NCBI GenBank assembly: GCA_036490475.1
Contig: DASXDT010000005.1
Location: forward strand, 620,001-684,000
Length of the DNA: 64,000 nucleotides
Direction of reading: 5' to 3'
From: Candidatus Tumulicola sp.
GTDB lineage: Bacteria > Vulcanimicrobiota > Vulcanimicrobiia > Vulcanimicrobiales > Vulcanimicrobiaceae
The position numbers and the translations under genes were made by a program. Below are positions 16,598-24,920 of this stretch, one piece after another (within the stretch, counting starts at the first letter, position 1; the number at the start of each line of letters is the position of its first letter). The notes beneath the pieces were generated by a model. That model made no database searches. It saw only the letters and a program-made list of their open reading frames with translations, and was not told the origin of the DNA.

Positions 16598-17254
16598 TTA
16601 CGGCTCGCGTCCCGATAGCAACGCCTCGATCGTCGAGTCCCACGTCGTCAGCCCGTGCTGAGCACGATACGTCTGTAAACGCCGCAACAGGCGGTCGTCG
16701 ATTCGCAGCCAGGCGGTACCGTTGAACACGGCGTCGACGGCCGCGCGCCAGGTCGACACGTCGATGCGGAAAGCGATTTCCGTATCCCACGGCAGCTTGC
16801 CGGCCAGCATGCGTTCGCCGCCCCGATAGAACACGGTTCCAGTCGGCAGAATTTCGACCGGAATGAAGCCGCCCTCGAGCGCGGTTGCGTATTTGACGGC
16901 GACCATGTCGAATTCGTAACCGCACGGCAAAATCACGGTCGTATCTACGCTGTCTTCGAATGCCGGTACGTTGATCGTTCCGCGAGTCCAGACGATCGGT
17001 CCGATCGAGCGATCCCAATCGCCGTCCGAGCCGAATAGCTCGCGCAAACGGCCTCGCTCTGCGTCGCTGTAACGGCGGCGTTCGGCGGCGATTCGAACGT
17101 CGACGTTCAACGCCAATCCCAACACCGAAACGCCCGCCTCGGCCGCGATCGACAGCGTTGCGCGCAGCGACGGCGTTGCAGCATCGGTGGCTGCCTGGAC
17201 GCTGCGCACGCCGAACTGCAGACGCGGCATCGCGCCGAGCGCGGCGTCGATCAC
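16598..17254 (-). CDS. DUF6084-like hydrogenase-cluster protein
   Basis: The 218-residue protein has strong matches, from memory, to the DUF6084 pattern: the RRRYSDAERGRLRELFG segment, a Trp-containing TRGTINVPAF stretch, LPCGYEFDMVAVKY, GTVFYRGGERM and the final LTTWDSTIEALL. It is soluble and lacks Cys pairs, so it is unlikely to bind a metal cluster. The GTG at 17254 overlaps the stop of the 71-residue gene as GTGA; the longer open frame upstream is that gene and DUF5947 out of frame. Role: unknown assembly or electron-transfer partner. Confidence 0.82.
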   Translation of the reverse strand: MIDAALGAMPRLQFGVRSVQAATDAATPSLRATLSIAAEAGVSVLGLALNVDVRIAAERRRYSDAERGRLRELFGSDGDWDRSIGPIVWTRGTINVPAFEDSVDTTVILPCGYEFDMVAVKYATALEGGFIPVEILPTGTVFYRGGERMLAGKLPWDTEIAFRIDVSTWRAAVDAVFNGTAWLRIDDRLLRRLQTYRAQHGLTTWDSTIEALLSGREP

Positions 17255-17466
17255 GGCGGAGAGAGGTTCGGCATCTGCGGAAGAATCGGATCTCGCGCTT
17301 CGGCGTTGATACCGGTCGAGCGCTCCGCCGTCGACGTTCCATTGGGAAGATGGCCGGGCTGCTTCTCGTAGTTTCCGACGCTGTTCCCTTGCTTGATGCC
17401 CTCGACGTGTGACGTCATATCGGGGCTTACGTGTATAAAGGCTCGCAACAGCGATTTCAAATCCAT
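17251..17466 (-). CDS. Small unknown protein of hydrogenase operon (71 aa)
   Basis: This 71-residue protein starts at ATG 17466, which has a strong ribosome binding site, GAGGAG, 6 nt upstream; a TTG at 17472 lies inside that spacer and is less likely. The product begins MDLKSLLRAFIHVSPDM and ends in a Pro-rich tail (ILPQMPNLSPP) with no Cys and no membrane segment. It lies between DUF5947-like and DUF6084-like genes and overlaps the latter by 4 nt. I do not recognise the family; it may be a linker or adaptor peptide for the complex. Confidence 0.7.
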   Translation of the reverse strand: MDLKSLLRAFIHVSPDMTSHVEGIKQGNSVGNYEKQPGHLPNGTSTAERSTGINAEARDPILPQMPNLSPP

Positions 17467-17468
17467 CG

Positions 17469-18098
17469 TCAACTCCTCGTGCGCGCGTCGGCGCGCGGTG
17501 AAAGCTCGTCGAAAAAACGCGCGACCTCGCGCCGTACCGTATCGCCGCCCCCGATACCATGCCAGTGCTTACGAAATAGCGCGACCAATCGGAAACAAAC
17601 GTCGATGCCCGTCAACCAGTAGCGAGGCGGCTTCGCGAGCCGATCGACCAATACGGCTTCTACTTGCGGTTGCAAGGAGTGCAGTGCCGGGTTGGCGTCT
17701 TCGATTTCCGTCCACGAGTCGAGCGGCAGCGTCGACTCGATGCGACCCGCCGGACTCGGATAATATGCCCGAATCGTGCCGTCGCCGCCGCGCACGAAGA
17801 ACGCGAGCTCGACCGGTATGCGCAACGAACGCCAGGCAGATTCGTCGATGTCGATCGCTACAGGACGCCGGCGCTCCGGCACGAGCCGGTACTTGTCGCC
17901 TCCTGCTGCGTCATGATCGAACAGCAGCGCACACGGGCGGCACGCGCACAGTATCTCGCCGGCCGACAGCTCGAGCACGTGACGATGCTGTTCCGGCACG
18001 TTGGCGCCGCATAATTCGCACCGCTCCGGCGCGTCCGTCGCCTGACGACGCACGCCAGAGCCATCGATCAGCGCGCGCAACCGCGACGGAGCGGTCAC
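17469..18098 (-). CDS. DUF5947-like zinc-ribbon protein of hydrogenase cluster
   Basis: The 209-residue protein has a Cys-rich unit near residues 25-60, CELCG followed by an HRHVLEL strand and CACRPCALLFD, which looks like a zinc or iron-sulfur site, then a beta-rich region (YRLVPERRRPVAI, RAYYPSPAGRIES) and a C-terminal Trp-rich segment (YWLTGIDVCFRLVALFRKHW). The pattern fits DUF5947 proteins of group 1h clusters (from memory). The GTG at 18098 overlaps the NifU-like stop as GTGA. It may hold a redox or structural metal centre that interacts with the hydrogenase. Confidence 0.82.
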   Translation of the reverse strand: MTAPSRLRALIDGSGVRRQATDAPERCELCGANVPEQHRHVLELSAGEILCACRPCALLFDHDAAGGDKYRLVPERRRPVAIDIDESAWRSLRIPVELAFFVRGGDGTIRAYYPSPAGRIESTLPLDSWTEIEDANPALHSLQPQVEAVLVDRLAKPPRYWLTGIDVCFRLVALFRKHWHGIGGGDTVRREVARFFDELSPRADARTRS

Positions 18099-18559
18099 AG
18101 TACGACCAGGGAATGCGCCGGTTGCTCTTCGGCCTCGACACGTGCGATCTCGGGTGCTGCCGCGCATATGGCCTCTTCGATCGCCGACTTGAGCGTGACC
18201 GAGGATGCAGCACAGCCGTTGCACGTGCCCGACATACGGACGCGCACTACGTCGCCGTCGATCGCGGCTAACTCGACGTTGCCGCCGTGGGAGGCGATGT
18301 ACGGGCGTACGCCGTCAAGTGCCGCGCCGACGCGGTCCGTCAGCGTGTCCGGATGGAGATCGTGCAATACTAACAGCGGTCCGACGGCTTGGTCGTCGGC
18401 CAACTGGCGGACGAGTTGCGGCGACGATCGCACCGTCGCTATCACCCTCCGGAGTGCACCCCCGTAGAGCTGAAGTAGTCCGGAAATCGCCGCCAGCGCG
18501 CGCTCGTCCTCGACGCCCGCCAGCAGCGCTTCGAGTTCGTCGACATCGTGCGCCGGCAC
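18095..18559 (-). CDS. NifU C-terminal-domain-like Fe-S protein
   Basis: The 154-residue protein has a helical N-terminal part and a C-terminal Nfu domain with the CxxC cluster motif (SGTCNGCAASSVTLKSAIEEAI spans the motif; key residues are the two Cys of CNGC). Such domains bind or transfer a [4Fe-4S] cluster. Immediately downstream of the large subunit, it may carry electrons or deliver clusters to the small subunit. The GTG at 18559 lies 14 nt after the large-subunit stop; the frame upstream of it is the large-subunit gene out of frame. Confidence 0.88.
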   Translation of the reverse strand: MPAHDVDELEALLAGVEDERALAAISGLLQLYGGALRRVIATVRSSPQLVRQLADDQAVGPLLVLHDLHPDTLTDRVGAALDGVRPYIASHGGNVELAAIDGDVVRVRMSGTCNGCAASSVTLKSAIEEAICAAAPEIARVEAEEQPAHSLVVL

Positions 18560-18573
18560 GTACGGAGCCTCGC

Positions 18574-20361
18574 TTAGCCTTGCGGTCCGAAGATCGGCGA
18601 ATGCACCCGTTCGACCGTCTTGCCGTTGCCCACGTACATATGCACGCCGCACGGTAAACACGGATCGAAGCTACGCACCGCTCGCATGATGTCGACGCCG
18701 CGAAAATCGTCCGGGCCGTTCTCTTCGAACAGCGGCGTGCCTTGCACCGCATCTTCGTAGGGTCCCAACCGTCCGTCCGAATCGCGCGGATTGCCGTTCC
18801 AACAGGTCGGCGGCCACGGTTGATAGTTCGCGATCTTTCCCTCGCGAATCACCAAATGATGCGACAGCACGCCTCGCACGGCTTCGTGAAATCCGCACCC
18901 GATGGCTTCCTCGGGAACTTCGAAATCGTTGAACGTCTTGGTCTGGCCGCGTCGAACGAGATCCAGCGCCTGCTCGATGAAATGCACCGCTTGCGCTGCC
19001 GCGTAGGCGACAAAGTACACGCGCGCCCGGTCGCGCTCGAGCGCGTTCGACCACTTCGGAATCTTCCACTCGAACGTCGTCTCGGGAAAGGCGCGCGATT
19101 TCGGCAGGTTGATCTGCACGCTGTGGCCGGTCGATTTCACATATCCGGTGTCGACGATACCGGCCAGCGCGGTCGACCAGAGTCGCGCGAGCGCGCCGCC
19201 GCCGGTGTCGATCGCGACGGTTTCGGCGGTGTCAGGATTCACCCACCGGGGGCTCATCACCCAACTATACTTTCCGCCGTTCAAATCGCGCTTTTGCGGT
19301 TTCGGAAGCGTCGTGACGTTCCACGGATGCCGCCGGTCGACCGGATTTCCCAGCGGGTCGCGCTCGACGAACATCTCCTCGTTCGTCCAATCTTGATAGT
19401 ACGAACTACCCAGCATGATTCGAATGCCGAGGTTGATCTGCACGAGATCGGTCGTCACGAGTTTGCCGTCGATCACGACGCCCGGGGTGACCTTCATCTT
19501 GCGGCCCCAGTCGGTCATGTGCTCGTAACGGTAGTCGCATTCGAACGGATCCTGGAACGATCCCCAGCAGCCCATCGCGATGCGCCGTTGCCCGACTTTT
19601 TCGTATCCCGGTAACGCATCGTAGAAGAAATCGAAGACGTCGTCGTTCATCGGAACGGCTTTTTTGATAAAGTCCAACACGCTCAACAAGCGCGAAAGGT
19701 AATCGGTGAAAATTTGCGGCGTCGCGACGGTTCCGGTACCGCCCGGATACAGCGTCGACGGATGAACGTGCCGCCCTTCCATAAGGCAGAACATTTCGCG
19801 GGTGGTGCGGCTGACTTCCAGCGCCTTTAGGTACAGTTCGCCCGTGAACGGGTTGAAGGCGCGCATGATATCGGCGATCGTTTTGTAGCCGTGAATATGG
19901 CTGTTCGGCGCCTTCGTTTTTTCGGCTTTGGCCAGAACGCTGGGATTCGTCTCTTTCACGATCTGCTCGCAGAAATCGACGAAGACCAGGTTGTCTTGGA
20001 AAATCGTATGGTCGAAGATGTATTCGGCCGCCTCACCCAAATTGAAAATTAATTCGGCCATCGGCGTCATACGAATGCCGTAGGCCATGTTTTGTGCGTA
20101 CACCGAACATGTCGTGTGATTGTCGCCGCAGATGCCGCAGATGCGGCTGGTAATAAACCCCGCATCGCGCGGATCTTTACCCTTCATGAACACGCTGTAG
20201 CCGCGGAACATCGACGACGTGCTCTTGCATTCGACGACTTCTCGATTTTCGAAATCGATCTTGGTGTAGATTCCTAAGTTACCGACGATGCGGGTGATCG
20301 GATCCCACGAGCGCTCGACGAGCTTGCGCGGCTCGGTGCTGACGTCTTCGGCGATGCTCAT
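18574..20361 (-). CDS. hhyL: [NiFe]-hydrogenase large subunit, group 1h type
   Basis: This subunit holds the NiFe active site that splits H2. The four nickel ligands are in RICGICGDNH (Cys75, Cys78, with His82) and SFDPCLPCGVH near the end (Cys568, Cys571, His574). The 21 residues after His574 are the tail expected to be cut by the protease in the operon. The L1 motif followed by TTC and the L2 with PCGVHMY match, from memory, group 1h enzymes of Mycobacterium, Streptomyces and Ralstonia. The ATG at 20361 overlaps the small-subunit stop (ATGA); an earlier ATG lies inside that gene. 595 residues. Confidence 0.95.
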   Translation of the reverse strand: MSIAEDVSTEPRKLVERSWDPITRIVGNLGIYTKIDFENREVVECKSTSSMFRGYSVFMKGKDPRDAGFITSRICGICGDNHTTCSVYAQNMAYGIRMTPMAELIFNLGEAAEYIFDHTIFQDNLVFVDFCEQIVKETNPSVLAKAEKTKAPNSHIHGYKTIADIMRAFNPFTGELYLKALEVSRTTREMFCLMEGRHVHPSTLYPGGTGTVATPQIFTDYLSRLLSVLDFIKKAVPMNDDVFDFFYDALPGYEKVGQRRIAMGCWGSFQDPFECDYRYEHMTDWGRKMKVTPGVVIDGKLVTTDLVQINLGIRIMLGSSYYQDWTNEEMFVERDPLGNPVDRRHPWNVTTLPKPQKRDLNGGKYSWVMSPRWVNPDTAETVAIDTGGGALARLWSTALAGIVDTGYVKSTGHSVQINLPKSRAFPETTFEWKIPKWSNALERDRARVYFVAYAAAQAVHFIEQALDLVRRGQTKTFNDFEVPEEAIGCGFHEAVRGVLSHHLVIREGKIANYQPWPPTCWNGNPRDSDGRLGPYEDAVQGTPLFEENGPDDFRGVDIMRAVRSFDPCLPCGVHMYVGNGKTVERVHSPIFGPQG

Positions 20362-21431
20362 TCGCTGGCTGCCTTTCTGTCGTTCCCCCATCGGGGATCG
20401 CTGCCCGTGGTTAAGACCGGTCCGTTATGCCGCCACGACGGTTCTTCGCTGGCGGTGCGGTTGGTAATCGAACGAAGCATCCGGATGAGCTTGCCGTACG
20501 GCGCGATCAGCGTCGACGAGATCGTCGCGCCGGCCGGTTCGTCCATGAACGGCATGAACTTGTCCGGGAATCCCGGCATCGTGCAGCCGATGCAAATGCC
20601 GCCCACGTTGGGACAGCCGCCAATCCCGACCTGCCAGCCACGCTTGGTAACGTTACAGTTGACCACCGGCCCCCAGCAACCAATTTTTACTTGGCATTTG
20701 GGCGAGTTGTAGTCCATCGCGAAATCGCCTTGCTCGTAGTATCCGGCGCGGCTACAGCCTTCGTGCACCGTCTTTCCGAACAACCATTGCGGACGCTGCA
20801 TGCTATCGAGCGGAATGATCGGCGCGTTGCCGGCGGCCTGGGCCAACACCCACGCCAGCGTTTCCATGAAATTTTCGGGCTGCACCGGACATCCAGGCAC
20901 GTTAACGATCGGAAGTCCGCCGGCCGAGCGAAAATCTGCGCCGAGATAGTCGCCCAATCCCATGCAACCGGTCGGGTTTCCAGCCATAGCATGGATGCCG
21001 CCGTACGTCGCGCACGTACCGGCCGCAACGACCGCCCACGCCCTCGGCGCTAACCGATTGATCCACCAGTTGAGCGTGAGCGGCTCGCCGGTTGCCGGGT
21101 CGTTTCCCATCGACGTCCAGTAGCCGTCACCGCTGATATGTTCGTTCGGTATCGAACCTTCCACGACAAAAATAAACGGCGCGTCGAGTTCGTCGTTGGC
21201 GGCTTGGAAAAACGGTTTGAGAAATTCATCGCCACCGAACGTCGGCGATAATACTTTGTTGTGCAAATGCACTTTGGGGAGGCCGGGAATCAATCCCAGT
21301 AGCACGTCCTCGATCGACGGTTGCGACGAGTTGGTAATCGACACCGAGTCTCCGTCGCAGCTCAACCCCTCGGACGTCCACAGGATGTGAATCTCGTCGA
21401 ATTTGGGGGTAGGGGAGTATGTCGTCGCCAT
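20358..21431 (-). CDS. hhyS: [NiFe]-hydrogenase small subunit, group 1h type
   Basis: The small subunit passes electrons through three Fe-S clusters. In the N-terminal motif EGLSCDGDS, Cys25 is kept but Asp28 replaces the usual second Cys, the Asp/3-Cys proximal cluster known from the crystal structure of the actinobacterial-type Ralstonia enzyme. Other Cys motifs are GTCATYGG, NVPGCPV, HEGCSRAGYY, CWGPVVNC and GICIGCTMPGFPDKF. No Tat signal is visible, so the enzyme is probably cytoplasmic-side. The ATG at 21431 has an AAGAGG ribosome binding site. First gene of the 15-gene unit. 357 residues. Confidence 0.95.
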   Translation of the reverse strand: MATTYSPTPKFDEIHILWTSEGLSCDGDSVSITNSSQPSIEDVLLGLIPGLPKVHLHNKVLSPTFGGDEFLKPFFQAANDELDAPFIFVVEGSIPNEHISGDGYWTSMGNDPATGEPLTLNWWINRLAPRAWAVVAAGTCATYGGIHAMAGNPTGCMGLGDYLGADFRSAGGLPIVNVPGCPVQPENFMETLAWVLAQAAGNAPIIPLDSMQRPQWLFGKTVHEGCSRAGYYEQGDFAMDYNSPKCQVKIGCWGPVVNCNVTKRGWQVGIGGCPNVGGICIGCTMPGFPDKFMPFMDEPAGATISSTLIAPYGKLIRMLRSITNRTASEEPSWRHNGPVLTTGSDPRWGNDRKAASE

Positions 21432-21490
21432 ATGCGCGTACCTCTTGAACGGGATGTTACCCACGACAACGGAATCTACCCGCTCGCAAC
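21432..21490. promoter_or_regulatory. Divergent control region of hydrogenase operons
   Basis: Only 59 bp separate the starts of hhyS (minus) and hypA (plus), so both promoters must lie here or run into the genes. The minus-strand ribosome binding site AAGAGG is visible. I cannot assign -35/-10 hexamers or an operator with confidence. Confidence 0.35.
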
Positions 21491-21907
21491 GTGCACGAAA
21501 TTTCGATCGCAATGGCCATCGTCGAAGAGCTCGAGGAAGCAGCCGTCGAGTCCGGATATACACGCGTTTATGCGGTGCGTTTACAGATCGGCGAACTGTC
21601 GTGCGTGGTAAACGAAGCACTCGAATTCGCGTGGGAACTCGCTGCTGCAGATACGATCGCTTCGGGCGCGCGATTGGAGATCGAGCGGGTCGACGTTGCG
21701 CTAGAATGTCCCGCGTGCGGACGGACCGGAAAGCCGCTCGCACCGAATCACTTCGTTTGTTCGAACTGCAGTTCGGCGTCCGCGACGATCGTTCGCGGAC
21801 GGGAATTGCTCGTCGTCGCCATGGAGGTGGATGATGCCGATGCGGGTGGTGGAGATCGCGCGCTCCATCCTCAAAAAGAACTCGACGCTGGCGGACGGTC
21901 TGCGTAA
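21491..21907 (+). CDS. hypA: Nickel metallochaperone HypA
   Basis: HypA delivers nickel to the large subunit together with HypB. The protein starts (M)HEISIAMAIVEE: the Met and His2 of the nickel site are present. The zinc loop is CPACG with FVCSNC about 20 residues later, a CxxC pair. The product is 138 residues, about 20 longer than usual; the extra tail overlaps the first 77 nt of hypB, so the C-terminus may be disordered. The start is GTG with no strong ribosome binding site. Confidence 0.92.
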   Translation: MHEISIAMAIVEELEEAAVESGYTRVYAVRLQIGELSCVVNEALEFAWELAAADTIASGARLEIERVDVALECPACGRTGKPLAPNHFVCSNCSSASATIVRGRELLVVAMEVDDADAGGGDRALHPQKELDAGGRSA

Positions 21908-22628
21908 GCGATTTTCCGAACAGCGAACGTACGTCTTCAATCTACTGTCGAGTCCGGGCGCCGGCAAAACGACGCTGCTCGAAGCCTCGCTGCGGCGGCT
22001 CGACGAGCGCTATCGTGTCGCCGCCCTGGTGGGCGATCAGGCGACCGAAAACGATGCGGTGCGCCTGCGGCGCAGCGGAGTGCCGGTCAAGCAGATTACC
22101 ACCGGAGGCGAGTGCCGCCTGGACGCGATCATGATCGAAGACGCGCTGACCGGTTGGGAGCCGCCGTCGCTCGACGTCCTAGCGATCGAAAACGTCGGCA
22201 ATCTGATCTGTCCCGCCGAATACGACTTGGGCGAAGACTTACGCGTGGCACTCTTTTCCGTTACCGAAGGCGAGGACAAGCCGCTCAAGTATCCGCTGGC
22301 CTTTAATACGGCCCACGTCGTGCTGATCACCAAGATCGACCTAGCTGCAGCTGCCGAGTTCGACGAACGCGCCGCGCGCCAAGCAATCGAGCGCGTGCAT
22401 CCCGGCGTAGCGGTGCTCGGCGTCTCGTCGCGTAGCGGAGCAGGCATGGACGAGTGGATGGCGTTCCTTACTTCTCGGATCGACGCGAAGCGGTTTCCGA
22501 ACTCCACCGGCGCGACGCCACATGCACACGCGCACGCGCACGACCACCAGCACGCCGATGGTCCCGAGCACGCGCACGTGCACGACCACGCGCACACGCA
22601 CGACCATCCACACGATCACGAGCACTAA
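21831..22628 (+). CDS. hypB: Nickel-inserting GTPase HypB with C-terminal His tail
   Basis: HypB is the GTPase that drives nickel insertion. The P-loop is SSPGAGKTTLLEA near residue 42, with later SIMIBI-class motifs IENVGNLICPAEYDLGE (metal and switch region) and ITKIDL (guanine-specificity). The 265-residue chain ends in 16 His within the last ~36 residues, a nickel-storage tail. In most bacteria such a His-rich stretch, when present, is N-terminal; here it is C-terminal. A GGAGG site lies just before the ATG at 21831; an ATG at 21834 fits the spacing slightly better. It overlaps hypA. Confidence 0.93.
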   Translation: MMPMRVVEIARSILKKNSTLADGLRKRFSEQRTYVFNLLSSPGAGKTTLLEASLRRLDERYRVAALVGDQATENDAVRLRRSGVPVKQITTGGECRLDAIMIEDALTGWEPPSLDVLAIENVGNLICPAEYDLGEDLRVALFSVTEGEDKPLKYPLAFNTAHVVLITKIDLAAAAEFDERAARQAIERVHPGVAVLGVSSRSGAGMDEWMAFLTSRIDAKRFPNSTGATPHAHAHAHDHQHADGPEHAHVHDHAHTHDHPHDHEH

Positions 22629-22640
22629 CCGAGTGCGACG

Positions 22641-23738
22641 ATGAGCCAAGCGTTTGGTCTCGCGAGCCTACGCCACGTCGTCGCTAACGCATCGCCGCAA
22701 ATTCGTCGCGACATCGCGCGCATGTACTCGGTACTCGTCGTTTTCAACGTGGGCATTTGGGCTGCGGCATTAGCGCTTTTCTGGCGGCATCCGGCACTGC
22801 TCGGGACCGCGCTCCTCGCCTATACGTTCGGTTTGCGCCACGCGGTCGACGCCGACCATATCTGCGCCATCGACAACGTGACGCGCAAGCTGGTACAAGA
22901 CGGGCGCCGCCCGGTTGCGACCGGCTTCTTCTTCTCGCTCGGCCACTCGACCGTGGTTCTGGCGTTAACGGTCGCGATCGCGGTCGCCGCCACGTTCGTG
23001 AAGCATGGCTTGCCGCAACTAGCGAGCGCCGGCGGCCTTGCGGGCACGGTCGTATCGGCGACCTTCTTGTTGGCGATCGCCGTGCTGAACGCATTCGTGC
23101 TCGCCGACGTGCTGCGCGCGTTCGCCGACGTGCGGGCCGGGCGCGTCTATCACCAAGTTCGTGTCGACGAGTCCTTGCAACGCCGCGGCTTTTTCGGGCG
23201 CATTTTTTCTCCCTTACTGCGGGTCGTCGACCGCAGTTGGAAAATGTATCCGATCGGCGTGCTGTTCGGTCTGGGCTTCGACACCGCGACCGAGGTCGGA
23301 CTTCTCGGCATCGCCGCCGTCGAGAGCGGAAACGGGATGCCGGTGATGGCGATACTCGTCTTTCCGCTGTTATTCGCGGCGGGCATGTCGCTGCTCGACA
23401 CGACCGACGGCATTCTGATGCTCGGCGCGTACGGCTGGGCCTTCGTGAAACCCGTGCGCAAGCTCTATTACAACGCGGTAATCACGTTTGCATCGATCGT
23501 CGTGGCCGTCGGTGTCGGCGCTGCGGAAATACTCGGCATGGTCGTAGATCGGATGCGCCTCACCGGTCCCATTTGGAACCTAGTCGGGTCGCTCAACGAC
23601 CATCTTGGAATCCTCGGTTTCGCCGTTATCGGCTCGTTCGTCGTTATCTGGGCGGTATCGGCGTTGGTGTACAAATACCAACGCTGGGACGAGCTAATGG
23701 ACGTGCGTGAAGTTGCCGAGGGCGGCGCAGGCCCGTAG
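22641..23738 (+). CDS. Nickel/cobalt permease (NixA/HoxN family)
   Basis: The 365-residue inner-membrane protein has about eight membrane segments and the family signature in the second, RHAVDADHICAIDN (HAxxxDH), plus GFFFSLGHSTVV and FGLGFDTATEVGLL. It imports Ni2+ for hydrogenase assembly. It starts 12 nt after hypB in the same direction, so it is probably the third gene of the hypAB unit. Its last 45 nt overlap the end of the radical SAM gene on the other strand. Confidence 0.92.
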   Translation: MSQAFGLASLRHVVANASPQIRRDIARMYSVLVVFNVGIWAAALALFWRHPALLGTALLAYTFGLRHAVDADHICAIDNVTRKLVQDGRRPVATGFFFSLGHSTVVLALTVAIAVAATFVKHGLPQLASAGGLAGTVVSATFLLAIAVLNAFVLADVLRAFADVRAGRVYHQVRVDESLQRRGFFGRIFSPLLRVVDRSWKMYPIGVLFGLGFDTATEVGLLGIAAVESGNGMPVMAILVFPLLFAAGMSLLDTTDGILMLGAYGWAFVKPVRKLYYNAVITFASIVVAVGVGAAEILGMVVDRMRLTGPIWNLVGSLNDHLGILGFAVIGSFVVIWAVSALVYKYQRWDELMDVREVAEGGAGP

Positions 23739-24920
23739 TCGCTGCAGTGCGACGCGCATGCCGAGTGGCTTTCGGGGACGGCCCACCGCGTCGAAATACC
23801 ATTGCGGATCGATATTGAGCGTACGAGTTTGCACGAGAGCGACGCCCGAATCGCGCAGAAACGCTTCGGCTGCAAGGACCTCGCGCTCGTCGTCGGTCAT
23901 GCCTGGATGCGTCAGCAGATTCAAACTCGTACGCAAACCCGCGCCGACCGCGACGCGTACCGATTCCAACACTTCTGCGAGCCCATAGCCGATCGGCCGG
24001 TAATACGCCGCGTACACGTCCGGACGAAACGAGTTGAGGCTGATTCGCGCCGCATCGAGTCCGGCGTCGATGCAGCGGCGCAACCCATCCGGCATACTGC
24101 CGTTGGTGTTGATGTTGATCGTGCCATTCGATCGCGCCGCGCGAATCAACTCGATCGCGCGGGCGATCGTGGTCGAGCGTAGCAGCGGCTCGCCTTCGCA
24201 GCCCTGGCCGAACGAAATGATGCCGTCCTCGACGCGATCCAAATGCGCGATCGCAACGCGCGCCAGCTCGTCGGCGGTCGTCTCGAATGCGATACGAGTT
24301 TGCGGCGACGGAACGCCCGATTCCGGCTCTTGCTCGGAAATGCAACCGATACAGCGCGCGTTGCACTTGGGCGACACCGGCAGCGCGGCCTCGCCCCAGC
24401 GCAAAAACACGTTCTGCGCCGTAAAGCAGCCATATTCGCGCGAACACAACGCAACTTGCCGTAACACCCGATTCTCCGGATCTTCGGCGATGCGCGCGTC
24501 GAGAATCGCTTCGAGTTCACCCGGTTTAAAATTTCGCGGACGCCACTGTTCGCTTTCGTCGGTTTTCATCGCGGCGACGTACAGTTCGCCGTCGACCGCG
24601 CATGCAAACGTGTAGCCGAACAGTGGGAGATCCGGCGCCTTGCGGTCGGTCACGTAAGCCGGCACCAGCAGTCGCGTGTATCCCGACGGCAAGATGGCTG
24701 CCAGCGCGCGTCCGTCGCTGCTCGGGCCGATGTCGGTGAGCGGACGACGCTTAGGCAGCACCATCTCGACGGTACCGTCGGGCGCCGGAATCAGTTCGGC
24801 GAGCTCTGGTTCGCGGACGATTCCGCCGTCGGCCAACGTGCCGCGCTCTTCATCGAAATAGATGCGGCCGGCGGCGTCGCAATACGCCAGCGTGGCGCGT
24901 TTAGGCGCGATCGAACGCAT
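23694..24920 (-). CDS. Radical SAM protein of unknown specificity
   Basis: The 408-residue protein has an N-terminal beta-rich region of about 170 residues and then a radical SAM core with the cluster motif CNARCIGC (CxxxCxxC) near residue 180, followed by ISFGQGCEGEPLL (SAM-binding GGE-like block) and a TNGSMPDGLRR strand. Radical SAM enzymes make a 5'-deoxyadenosyl radical; the substrate here is unknown. The ATG at 24920 overlaps the dapF end by 20 nt. It is the last gene of the mutS-mutL-miaA-dapF unit and its end overlaps the nickel permease gene. Confidence 0.8.
   Translation of the reverse strand: MRSIAPKRATLAYCDAAGRIYFDEERGTLADGGIVREPELAELIPAPDGTVEMVLPKRRPLTDIGPSSDGRALAAILPSGYTRLLVPAYVTDRKAPDLPLFGYTFACAVDGELYVAAMKTDESEQWRPRNFKPGELEAILDARIAEDPENRVLRQVALCSREYGCFTAQNVFLRWGEAALPVSPKCNARCIGCISEQEPESGVPSPQTRIAFETTADELARVAIAHLDRVEDGIISFGQGCEGEPLLRSTTIARAIELIRAARSNGTININTNGSMPDGLRRCIDAGLDAARISLNSFRPDVYAAYYRPIGYGLAEVLESVRVAVGAGLRTSLNLLTHPGMTDDEREVLAAEAFLRDSGVALVQTRTLNIDPQWYFDAVGRPRKPLGMRVALQRLRACAALGNFTHVH

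Noticed and set aside
22510-22628. DNA repeat array or CRISPR-like repeat in the hypB 3' end
   Set aside because: The periodicity comes from His codons (CAC/CAT alternated with GCG, GAC) in a polyhistidine tail.
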